Shown piece after piece: positions 30,116-41,195 of a stretch of DNA of 64,000 nucleotides. The notes beneath the pieces were generated by a model. It ran no database searches. It was not told the origin of the DNA and worked only from the letters and a program-made list of their open reading frames with translations. Location of the stretch: the NCBI RefSeq assembly GCF_954871325.1, contig NC_088779.1:28196869-28260868 (forward strand). The letters run 5' to 3'. The translations under genes were made by a program, and so were the position numbers. How positions within the stretch are numbered: the first letter of the stretch is position 1; each line of letters begins with the position of its first letter. Source of the stretch: Gordionus sp. m RMFG-2023. Lineage: Eukaryota > Nematomorpha > Gordioida > Chordodea > Parachordodidae.

Positions 30116-32504
30116 TTAAATGAATTACATCAGTTGCGATATCGGGAATGGAGTTTGATGGAAACTACAATTTTATATTTATCGGCCTTTAGACAGACTA
30201 AGTTGAACCTGGAAATTAAGTTAAAGTTTGGCTTGGGTCTAAAAATATTTTTTTAAAAAATAGGGTTAAGGCTTTTGATTTTTTTTGACTCAAAAAATAT
30301 AAAAAAGATTCTAAGCAATAAAATAGATTTCTCTAAAGATTAGGGTAAAGGAATTACATTTTTATATTAATTGATTGGTTAAATATGCGTTTAGTTATAT
30401 TTTTCATTAAATTTGGGACTGGACAGGCTCAGGCCTAAAATTTAAAATTATGGCTAGGCTCCTAAAAATAAAGACTTTGGATGGAGCTTTGGCCGAAATA
30501 AATAAAATATGCAAGGCACTAAGAAAAAAAAAGTTTTATTTAGAACATTGAGCCAAACAGATAATTAGACCTCGGATTTATGTTATTCTTTGACAAAGAC
30601 ATGCTTTAATTAGTGAGGGATTTACTATGGACTTGATAAGCATGATTTAATAATGAATTTGTATCAAGACCTCTTATTGTTTAATCAAAAAGACAAGGTC
30701 TCAATGCTTATCACAACAAGACATGAAACAATATTCAGCATCATAGGTAGATTGTCGAATTGAATTGCTATCCATCTCAGTATTTAATTCGTATAATCTC
30801 TGATGATGAAATTGCCACTATTGTGACTCAGGAATTGGTAAAAAAAAATAGATTATTGATTCCCTTAATTGATTCTTGCTAAGTTCTTGCTTCCTGACGA
30901 GTCTTTTTTCTAATTATGTGATCAAAGATAAAATTGTATAGAAATGGGTATAGAAATATAATAAATATAAGTAGAGCTAAAATTGAATGAATTGAACATG
31001 CCTCATATATCATTAAAAATAACTTAGCTATTTTTAGCACAAATTATAGTATATTTCCATTTCAGTTCAGTTGCTATATTTTATTAACCTGATGAATGCC
31101 ATAAATTTTATTAGAGTGGCGATATTAGTGATTGGACGTTACTGTCATCGCTGAAGATGAGAAAATTTAATGGAATAAAATATTTACTTTGTGAGTTGTA
31201 CTTCAAGGAGTAGATGCAACCCTAAAAAATCGAAAGGTGGAAAATATCTCTTTTTTACATTTTCTATGCCTTCATATTTTTTTTAAATGTGTATTCTTCA
31301 AGACTAAAAGAGGTTTAGAAAGATTTAAAATAAAAGTTTTAAAAGCAAGCTTGACGGATATTAAAATTAATTAAACAAGCTGAAGCGAACTTATCATTTA
31401 TGATTCCACTTTTTACAGTAGAAAGCAAGACCCTATAAAAAATATATAAGAAAAGTAAGATATCTCTCTCAGGAAGCGTAGATAATGAAAATCCTTATGT
31501 TATGCTGGAAAATAAAAATATTGCTTTAATCATGAAAATTTTTTTATTAAGAAACACCCCCCCCCCCTCCTCCCCCTACCAACAGAAAAGTTTGAATAAG
31601 TAATTAGCCCTAATGATACGAAGAAATTTAAATATTAATGATAATTATACTTGCTTATAACCAGATCTATAGACCGACTACCAATAATAAAAAGACGCTT
31701 AACCATTCAAACAATGTTAAACAGGACCTTTTACCACAGGGAAAGGGGTTATAACTCAATATTGGCATTGAAATTAAAATGGGTAGTTTGTATTTGGAAT
31801 TACGCTGTTCTAATTTTGATGTGGTATAGGAAATAAGGAGAGTGGGGGAAGAAGGGAGTAGTATTATAATATATGATGCAAAATCTTTTGATAATTAGGC
31901 ATTTGAAATATCTTCTAAGAGCTTCGATATTTTCTAAAGAAAGACATTAAAATGCGATGGAAATCAGTGTATATCATGATACAAAACTTCTTATAATCAT
32001 ATGATGAAATACAAGTTTGTCTGTGAATCAACCATATTTAAACAAATTGGTATCAATAAATATAATCCCTATATGTAAATAAAAAATTTCTTATAAATAT
32101 TAAAAGTCTGATCTTCGGAATGTTTAACTAGTGCAAAAAACCTATAAAAAACATTTTAAACTTTTTGATTCATCTTTCTCTACACTGCTAAAGAGTTTAG
32201 GCTTGTAATAAGAAATTTTCATTTTACTAAAATCAATTTAGAGAAAAAAAGTGTATTATTTTAAATTTTGTCGATTTATAATTTTTAGGAAAGGGTTTGA
32301 ACTATCATTTTGTATTTTGTAAATTCAGATACAATTATTTTCGGACCTATGACGATTTTGACAGAAATTGATCCAACCAACCCCTGGTTTTCCCTGCCTA
32401 CCCTGTGAATATTAGACACTACTCTAGTGATCTTTTAACTAAACTTAACTTTGGTAAGGCGATAGTTTGATGGGTATTGTTTTATTTTTTGTTATTATTT
32501 GCAT

Positions 32505-33012
32505 TTAAAATCGTTAATTGAGTGCGTTTTATTAAATTTAAAAATCTGATTTTGCCAGAAATGCACCTGAATAAGTGTAGAATACCCACCCTTAATGTTG
32601 TGCAATCGGTTAATTTAAGGATAATTAGGCTTTAGCATAAAAATAGGCGAAAACTAATTATTCAAAAATTAGGCATCGGCTAAGGAGCTCGGTTAATCGC
32701 CCGTCATATATCGTTAGATAATAAATATATTAAATAATTTTAATAAAGGCTAAGCTCCCAGTCCCTACATTTTGTCTAATTAGTTTTAGGCGATTTTTCG
32801 GTTAAGCCAAATTATGTTTAGCTGATTTTTAGGCTACTAAACACTACTTATAAATTTCAGATTAATGTAAATTAAAATATTTCTTCAAAGGTTCAATATA
32901 AGAATCTTCTGAAATTTATAGGGTGGGTATTCTACACATATATAATGCATTTTCGGCAAAATCAGATTTTAAAATTTAATAATACGCGCCTCAATTTTAT
33001 GATTTAAAATGC
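32505..33012. repeat. inverted repeat with a second inverted repeat in its loop
   Basis: Outer arms: AAAATCTGATTTTGCCAGAA...GTGTAGAATACCCACCC (left, to about 32593) and GGGTGGGTATTCTACAC...TTTCGGCAAAATCAGATTTT (right, from about 32920). In the loop, AGGCTTTAGC...AAATAGGCGAAAACTAATTA pairs with CTAATTAGTTTTAGGCGATTTTT. This looks like a MITE carrying another MITE, inside the foldback-like element. Confidence 0.55.
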
Positions 33013-33153
33013 AAAAAAAAATAGAACAAAATAAAATTATTAAATTACAAAAAAAATTTTGGCGCAATCGGATGAAATTCCCAGGGTAGATTCTCTTCGG
33101 GAATCGGTAAAATCAGATTTATTAGGGGGAAATTATAAAAGCGCACTATAAAT

Positions 33154-33360
33154 CAGAGACCTACCGGCCCGACCTTAAACCCGGGCCGTATTTTAATTTT
33201 TTTTAAATACACGGGCCGGGTCGAAAAAAAGCTTTTTTTTAAAAAAACTCAGGCCGGGCCATATATTTTAAAACCAAATATTTTAAAAAATCACCATTAT
33301 TATGCAGGCAAATTAAAAATATATAATATATTTTTACGAAAATCGAGGCCGGGCCAAGTG
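33154..33360. repeat. GGCCCG-rich patch, possible end of a hAT-like element
   Basis: CAGAGACCTACCGGCCCG is followed by several GGGCCGGG, GGCCGGGCC and CCCGGGCC motifs in AT-rich DNA. CAGAGA followed by GGCCCG is reminiscent of some hAT termini. A related terminus (AGCCGGGTACGGGCCC...AAATCTCTA) lies at 36315-36353 but belongs to a different insertion context. Family is uncertain. Confidence 0.35.
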
Positions 33361-33775
33361 GATTAAAATAATGCACAAAGCAACTAAATAATGACAAAAT
33401 TTTTCTAAAAGAATTGGCGTGAGGCTGGCTTTTGTTGCTAATAGTTATTTTTTTTTTAAAATGGCTACTATAACTAGTTAAAGCAAAGCACTAATAGAAA
33501 CTGATAAAGAAGGAAACATTTTCATAATTTTTAGCATTACTACTTCTAATTTGTTCAGCGTATTTTTTTTTTTTAAAAAAAAAATAGCAACATGAAACTC
33601 AAAAATATTATCATAATTATTATTCATAAGGAATTACATATCAGGAACGTGAATAATTTTTTTTTAAGATTATTTTTTTCCCTTTTTTTTTTTATTCAAG
33701 GGTTTCGAGAGAATTTATATGACAGCATCTGGCTTGTTTTTTTGAGAAAATTTATTTCTAAAATAATATTTAATT

Positions 33776-34323
33776 CATTTTCTATAAAAATCATTCTCTA
33801 TAAAATCCTTCTCTATTCTCATTAAAATAATTCTCTCTAAAACAATTCTCTGTAAAATATTCTCTATAAAATAATTCTCTGTAAAACAATTCTCTGTAAA
33901 ATATTCTCTATAAAATATTCTCTATAAAATCATTCTCTATAAACGAGATTCTCTATAAACGACATTCAAAACATAATTTTTTTCCCTATAAAATAAATTC
34001 TCTATAAAATCATTCTCTATAAACGACATTCTATATAATTGTTTTCTCGTTAAAAGTTTCTCTATAAAATAAATTCTCTATAAAATCATTCTCTATAAAC
34101 GAGATTCTCTACAAAATCATTCTCTATAAATGAGATTCTCTATAAACGACATTCTCTAAAATTGTTTTCTCTAAAAGTTTCTCTATAAAATAAATTCTCT
34201 ATAAAATCATTCTCTATAAACGATATTCTTTATAAACGACATTCTCTACAATTGTTTTTTCTATAAAAGTTTCTCTATATTTGCATTCTCTCTATAAAAG
34301 ATTCTCTGTAAAGACGGGATACC
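33776..34323 (-). repeat. right TATAGAGAATG array (reverse orientation)
   Basis: About 30 copies of ATTCTCTATAAA-like units, the reverse complement of the 28835-29300 array, with some longer period visible (ATTCTCTATAAACGA recurs several times between 33930 and 34240). This is the right terminus of the foldback-like element. Confidence 0.8.
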
Positions 34324-35582
34324 TATTTCATTAATCTTGAAAATTTAGAGATTTAAAACTTTTAAAACAATGGGTTGTAGATACTTTTAAATTAAAAAAA
34401 AACTAAGCATTGCAAACCCCTCTAAAAAGATTATTTCAAATTTTTTTTTTCTAAAAAATAGCTTCAAAGGGTTCTATGAGGATCTATTTTCTTATTTTAT
34501 TAAAAATTTTAAGTATTATTAAACTTTTTGCAACGCTATTCCTAGATATATATTATCTTGATATTCAGCCATATTCTTCCATGCCCCGTATATGATCATT
34601 TGTCCCACAATTACCATTTATTTTATAGACCTGGTAGATGATTTCGAATAGTAGTATTCTTATTTTAATTATCGTCGTATGAATATCATAGTGTTCTATA
34701 TCCACTCTTTTGTAAAATGTATTTTTTTTTTGGATAAATTAATCCTTCGGTATATACTGTATTCCTCCATATCACCAATAAAAATAGTTAAATATAATTT
34801 AGAATAATCAATTATTTCTTTGTCTCCTTATCTAAAATACAAGAAATGCTCTATTAATATTTTCGAATCGGATGATATTTTTCTTATTACTCCAATTGCT
34901 ATTATTAGTATTTTCAATAATTTATTCAACGAATATTAAATATTATTTGGAATTATAATTGTAAAATTTATTTTTTTTTAAAAAAAAAATTAATTTTATT
35001 CGGATAGAATATTGTCATTATTTTAAAAATTCCTGTAAATGTTTTTGTTGCTCAGAATTATGAAAGAATATTTGATGTACATGCTCAATTAATATTGTTT
35101 TTTACCATTCCATTAATTTTTCTTTATTTTAATCAAAATTTTATGAACTGGATTATAATAACCTGTTAGTACTTTCTCCTTCGTTATTTTTTTGGAATTA
35201 ATAGGACTTTTAAGGATCGTTTTATTTTATTCAACATCAATTTTATTTTAGATTGTTAAGTTTTTTTTTTATGATTGAATTAAATTTGGAAAAATTAAAA
35301 TAAAAGAAATAATATTCCAATATAATGGTGGAAAAAATTATAGGTCAGTTTAATTTATAATTTATTGGAATGGTATACAATAAATTGAATTATGGATAAT
35401 AGGATTTTATAATTAAATGAGAATCTTAATTTTTCGAAACTAATGTCTGTTTGCTAGAAAGTACCTTTTAGAAAAATAACGCGCATTCCCTGGACTTGCA
35501 GCAAAATCTAACCTCTCATTTTCTGCCATCGGAAAGGCAGAAATCATATAAAATAAAACAAATATGCTGACCTCACCAAAAT

Positions 35583-35757
35583 TTGTTCATACTAATCGTT
35601 ACCAATACCCTAAGCATGTTTGGAAGTGAAGCACTCAATTTCATTAAAATCATAGGAAAGGAAAGAGAAAAAAGAGACAGATCTCAGGGAGCCCCAATGA
35701 AGAATTTTACCTTCGTCAGCAGATCCAATTTTTTGGGCATTCACTCTTCTCTAGGGT
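35583..35757 (+). mobile_element. LINE ORF2 C-terminal fragment
   Basis: An open segment translates to FILIVTNTLSMFGSEALNFI followed by KIIGKE...GAPMKNFTFVSRSNF and IHSSLG. From memory this resembles the region after the reverse transcriptase in some invertebrate LINE ORF2 proteins, where an (F)xPIxxETLGxFGxEAxxFI motif precedes the C-terminus. No reverse transcriptase motif precedes it, so it is a short relic. The frame continues past this point only into AT-rich sequence. Confidence 0.45.
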
Positions 35758-36702
35758 ATGTGTTTTTTTTCTTCTTGGTTCTTTTTGGAGTGTTTTAGAT
35801 TTAAACGTATATATATATTTTTTAAATTTAATTTTTTAATATATATTTTTAATTCAATAGTGCATATATCTTATTTTAAATACTATTTTTATTTTTTAAA
35901 AAATAAAATAATTTTAAAACAAAGGACGGATAAACAAAATACATAAAAATATTAATTTCACATCCTTATGTAACGGGTCATGGGCTCTTATAATTCTACA
36001 AAAAAAATTATATATTACAACATAATAAAAAATTTAATAATTGGTTGATTTATGCGTCAGTGAATGTCTGCCATATGGCTTTATTAAATTTGTCAGAAGA
36101 CAATACTAAATAGCTTATAAAAAATTTTTCCCATTTTGAATGTTTTTTTATATTTTTTTAGTGCATTAATTGTAATGTTTATTTTCTTTTTTTCAAATTT
36201 ACCTTACATGATTCATTATCTATCATCATTCTAAGTCCTCGGATCTAAGTTATGGGCAGGATTATGAGAATCAAATCGAGAATCAGAGAATCTACTAAAA
36301 TTCCCTTTGTAACATCGGGCCGAGCCGGGTACGGGCCCTTTTGCAAATCTCTAATTCCGGTCATTGCTCTTTAGAAGGCCGGTATTGATAAACTTAAACT
36401 AATTGGAAGTCTCAAAAATATAATTAGCGATTTACCGTATACTTCCATGGATAATCTCTCATTCTTCCACCAATATTTTCTTCTTTTTTCCCCTATATCC
36501 TTTTTCTTTTCTTTTCACTTCTTTTATTTATTGATGAAGCCTCTGACGTTAATTGATATCTTGTTTACAAACACAAACACGTCTTCGTAATGAAGAATCT
36601 AGAACAATCTATGTACCTTGATCAGATCAAACATTAAATTTTGTTGTACAATATAAATTTAATGCTATTGAAAAAATTCGCAATTAAGAATTATATTATA
36701 AT

Positions 36703-37167
36703 CAGAGGCGTCACTAACCTTTATAATCTCGGGGGGGGGGGGAAAGGTCAAATAAAATTTTTTTTATAGGAGGCTTAGCCCCTCCCATACCCACTATATT
36801 AATATATTCTACTTTATTAATTGGAATTTGCAAACTCTAGACAATTATTCTGAATATCATATTTTGTCATTTATTATGCATTTATATAAAGAAAGTATAC
36901 AAAATATTTATCCATTTATACAAAATTAATATTTTCTATTGCGGATATAAAAAAACAAACGTCTAAAGAATTACGAGTGATAAAGAAGGTTAATTAATTT
37001 ATACACTGCCTCAATTGATAGTTTTTAAAAACCATAGAAGATAATATAATTTTTAGCAACCTATATTGACAAAAGGTCAATAAATTTTTTGCTTCAGGGG
37101 GCTATATAAATTTATCAGGAGGCACGATCCTCTGAGCCCCCCCCCCTAACTTTTAGTGATGCTACTG
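36703..37167. mobile_element. hAT-like MITE, 465 bp, with target duplication
   Basis: Left end CAGAGGCGTCACTAACCTTT and right end, in reverse complement, CAGTAGCATCACTAAAAGTT. It is flanked by ATTATAAT and ATAATAAT, 8 bp with one mismatch. CAG(A/T)GGCGT-type ends plus an 8-bp duplication fit non-autonomous hAT elements. Runs of G (36731) and C (37139) sit symmetrically just inside both ends. No coding capacity. Confidence 0.7.
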
Positions 37168-38369
37168 ATAATAATCATAAAACCTTTATTAGAAATTATA
37201 AAATCATAAAAACTTTATTAGAAATTATAAATAATTTGAGGTGAGATTGCTACAAGAACAAAATAGTATAATAATACAATAATAATATATTTATAAATAG
37301 ATTATACAAAGGTGTAGCCAATATTTTCCTAAGGGGGTGAGGAGAATTAAAAAATTACAGGGGACCCCAGACCACTTTGGCGGGACTTCGGCCCGCTATT
37401 GCCCGGGCTTCGGCCGGGTTAACTTAGTCTATATATAGTCATAAAATATTTTTAAAAATTTTATTTAAAAAAATAAGCCTGGAAATATGAAATATATTTT
37501 TATTAGTTTATATAAAATATATTAATTATGTGTATATACATTAATATAAAAGCATGGTAATAATTTATTTTATAAGAAATTTATTTATAAAAGGTTAGTA
37601 GACATATAGTTGATAGATATTCCTCTATTATATAGAATTAGTTACAAAATACTAGGTAAAATTCCACTTTTACAGACATATTTGACAGTTAGAGAATATA
37701 TTATAGTTTATAATTTAACAAATTTTACTAATCAATGCTCTTGATAATAAATATAGCAACAATTTGCATTCAATTAATTAACGCCATCTATTTATTTTAA
37801 GTAAAAAATGATATTAAAATTTAATCTTTATATTATTTATCCCACAATGTCTTTAAAAGATATTTTCTGATGTCCTTATCAATATTTTATAGTTTTCTGT
37901 AAAATATCTAATTCTCTATATTGATAAAAATTACTTGGTTGTCATATGATAATTGATAATTTAGATATACTGTAAATCTAGACATATGATATTCCACTGT
38001 TTGTATTCTGCTTTAATATTTTTATTTAATTAATGATTTAGTTTTATCAATAGTTTTATAATTATATTTTACTTTTATTAAGATAAATAAATTAAAATTA
38101 CTCACTTTTTAAAAAATTATATTTGATATATTATATTATTTAGTAATTTTATGGATTTATTATTAATAATTATAGTACATTTCACTTTTGTCTAAAGACT
38201 TATCTTTGGCTTATATTCCATTTATTAAAAAACATTTTTTGTTCATTTTTTATATTTATAAATTTATTTTTCCAAAAATGTATAAATTATGATGAATAAT
38301 TTTATAAAAAAATATCAACTTTACATTCTTTCTTTCAAATTATTGTTTAAGATATATGCATACATTTTT

Positions 38370-38506
38370 GAGGGTCAGGGAGTGGGGGTAGGACGAAGTG
38401 GGATACTTTTTATTTGCAATATGATATTCAGAAAAAGTAATAAATTTTTGAAGGGGGGGGGGGTGGAATTTCCCCTTTCCCCACTCCCTGGCAACGCCTA
38501 TGAGAT
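38370..38506. mobile_element. decayed inverted-repeat element with G/C tracts
   Basis: GGGTCAGGGAGTGGGGG on the left pairs with CCCCACTCCCTGGCAACGCC on the right, with a poly-G tract inside. The right terminus read inward (GGCGTTGCCAGGGAGTGGGG) is hAT-MITE-like. The left terminal bases are lost. Confidence 0.45.
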
Positions 38507-39714
38507 TATATACCCTTTTTTTAATATAACTTGATTTTTCACTTTCTTGTTTTTGCTTAAAGCGAAAGGAAGAAATTTATAATAATGCTTCGATTTAATG
38601 CTACAAGAAAATAATATTTATTTAAAATAAACACTAGAGTTGTAAGAAAGCTTCTTAAATCAAATATTAATATATTTTTTAAATAGGAGCTAATTATTTT
38701 AAAATTGGGAGCTAATATTTAAAAAGAAGGTGCTTAAAGCACCTAGTCGACTATGTACCTGGAATCGTCTAATTTTTCATATAGACATGATTTTGGATTA
38801 CTCAAAATACATTAAACTATTTTGAGGATGTCATTACTAAAAAAAAACAAAGTTAAAAAAAATTGAAGTACTCAGAGTATGTAATTTATTAAAATGCTAT
38901 TAACAATTCTCACAAGTGCTTATTCTGCAAAAAGATGGTTTCAGGAATTATACATCTTATACCTTCGATAAAAAAGAAACAACTAAAAATATCGCGATTT
39001 TATATTAATAAAGAATAAGCAAAAGAACTTATTTAAATATGTTAATAAATATCTTTATAAATTATTATGAAATAAGAAGAAACACATTTTACCTTAAAAA
39101 ATATTAACATTTATTATATTTCTAAATAAAAATATATTAAATAGTATTTAATCATTTATATTAAATAAATATTGAGGAAAATAAAAAATGAGATTTTCTA
39201 GGAATCATTTCTTTTGTTATTTTTACAATCAATTAAAGTTTTATTTCAAGTTTTGAACATATTTTTAAGATAAATTTCAGCCCTCATAGACATTCTTATA
39301 AGTGGCCTTGCCTATTAGATTAATTTATTCAAATAAGAAAATAACTGCAAAGAAAACAAAATATTAGACGTTTCTTAAATTTTGCTAAAATATTTCGGTG
39401 TTAAGGCCCTTATTCATATTAAGAAAAAGCCAAATCAGTAATTTTATTAAATTTGTAATATTATTTTTTAATGATTTAGATATTATTAAATTTATCTAAC
39501 ATATTTAAAAGGATGATTTTCAACATAATATATAATATTATCATTCAAATAGTAATTTTAAATGTATCAACCACAAACTTTGTTGATAAACCCTATATAA
39601 TTATGGCATAGGTGTTATAAGTATAACGTAAATCAATTAACCTCCTAACATGTGATACCTCATTGCTCATAGTCAATATTTATCCAAATTATATTCCTCC
39701 TTTATCATATTAAG

Positions 39715-41195
39715 ATGGTATATACCTCACATATATCAGCTGACATAGTTTCAAGTTTATTTGAACTAACTATAAATTATATAGCAAATGACTTTGACAA
39801 TATCAATGCATCTGGGAATTTTTGGACCAAAATACTTGTGGAGGATTATAATTTTACCCCTAAAATAGCCAATAGACTATTAGACTTATTATGCAAAAAT
39901 AATAAAATATCAGACAAAATTTTATCACTCTTTGCATCACCAGTAATATTTCCTCTGACCCAACTTACTATTGACAAAAATTCAGGAGCATCAAAGATAA
40001 CAATGGTCTCTATAATTCATTTAGAAAGACATCTGATTGGAAATCTAAAATATTTGAAACTGTCTGATTTGACACAAATATCATTTGAGGTGTTGATATC
40101 ATTCTTTTTCTTTCAACAACCAGAAGCTTTATTATCAATATTAATTAATAATTATGAACCATTTTGTAATTCAAATACAGATAATTTTACATATGATGAT
40201 CTAGATGGTGCTACATCTAAAGATATACTTGATTCCCACATAGGTGAAAAAAATTTATTCAGCAATAGTTTAATATTCAATAATAATGAATCTGGTAACA
40301 ATTTAAACATTCAAAGAAAAGAATCAATTAAAACATACATGTCTCTTATTAAATCCAATAAAACATGTCCTAATATCAACCAAGAAGATCAAAAATATTT
40401 GGATAGTTTGATGAAGATGTGTTACTATAAACTTACCCACTTGGATCTTTCCTCAAATAACTTTTCATCTGCAAGCTCAATCTTGAATTCTTACAGGTAC
40501 AATACCTGCCCAGAAAATCCTTGTATGGAAGTTGACTCAGAAATTGATTTCTATTTTTATTTTGAAAATAATCAACAAAATGGTAACAATTCTATAAATA
40601 CTCAAAATATCCCCCGAAATATGGAAGATTGTCCTGATGAAAATTTTATCAACCTTGACAAAAATCAGCCATCTTCTTCCAATGGTCTTTCACCTAAAGA
40701 TCGAAACATGCAGGGCAAGTTTTCTGAAAATGCTCGAAAGGTTTCCCCTTCTCTTCTTGCAAATAACTTAACCTCCACCTCTATCATGCCCTACTTAACC
40801 CATTTAAACTTGTCTAAATGCGCTCTTCTGACTCACAAACTTCTATCTCTAATTCTGCGAAAACTTGATCATTTGTCCACCTTAGACCTTTCCCTCTGCA
40901 TTGGCCTAGAAGATCTTTCTTCATTAACCACCAATCCTTGCAAATCTACGCTGGAGCATCTTGTGCTTCATGGCATGAGAGTCTCTTGCCAAGAGACCTC
41001 CCCCGATATACTCAACAAGCTTAACAACCTACGTAGCCTTGATATATCCGAGCCAGCTGGAAAGCATTACGGGTTGGATAGTCAATCCCAACTAGTTCGC
41101 ACACCCGTCCACCTTATACTGAGTTCTCGCAATCTACCCAATTTGAGCAGGGTGGATCTCTCTGGCGTTGCTGGCCTCTCTCCTTTGTCACTATT
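39715..41195 (+). other. ZYG11-like exon 1: LRR half
   Basis: Encodes residues 1-493 in one exon. N-terminal helix-rich segment with likely CUL2/elongin contact (SLFELTINYIANDF; the conserved PKIANRLLDLL block follows). LRR strands include YLKLSDLTQIS, LTHLDLSSNNFSS, LTHLNLSKCALLT, LSTLDLSLCIGLEDL and LRSLDISEP. Between about residues 260 and 350 lies a low-complexity Asn/Ser-rich stretch (ENNQQNGNNSINTQN) not found in vertebrate proteins. It ends with a strong GTGAGT donor. Confidence 0.9.

Larger units (their letters stand above)
28835..34323. mobile_element. foldback-like element with tandem-repeat termini, 5.5 kb
   Basis: Flanked on both sides by the exact 9-bp duplication TATTTCATT (28826-28834 and 34324-34332). 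The left end begins GGTTCCACGTCTTTATAGAG and the right end, in reverse complement, GGTATCCCGTCTTTACAGAG. Both arms (28835-29300 and 33776-34323) consist of short irregular direct repeats of a TATAGAGAATG-like motif, in opposite orientation at the two ends. Tandem-repeat inverted termini and a 9-bp duplication are the classic traits of Foldback elements, which are linked to Mutator-like transposases. No transposase is recognisable inside. The middle carries other relics, including a second GGTTCCACATATTTATAGAG terminus at 29907, a GCGAATG-type array (30010-30115), a nested inverted repeat (32505-33012) and a GGCCCG-rich patch. Confidence 0.75.
25441..39714. other. gene-poor intergenic region with transposon relics
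   Basis: Very AT-rich DNA between ROCK and the ZYG11-like gene. Apart from the elements listed separately I see no host coding exon. Short open frames here (such as 30023-30256, 31651-31836 and 38289-38534) have no recognisable similarity. Homopolymeric C or G tracts occur near 31559, 36731, 37139 and 38453. The ZYG11-like promoter should lie at the right edge but no element is identifiable. Confidence 0.5.

Noticed and set aside
33154-36353. A single hAT element with GGCCCG ends
   Set aside because: The two ends are similar, but the span would cross the right border of the well-supported 28835-34323 element, and no 8-bp duplication flanks it.
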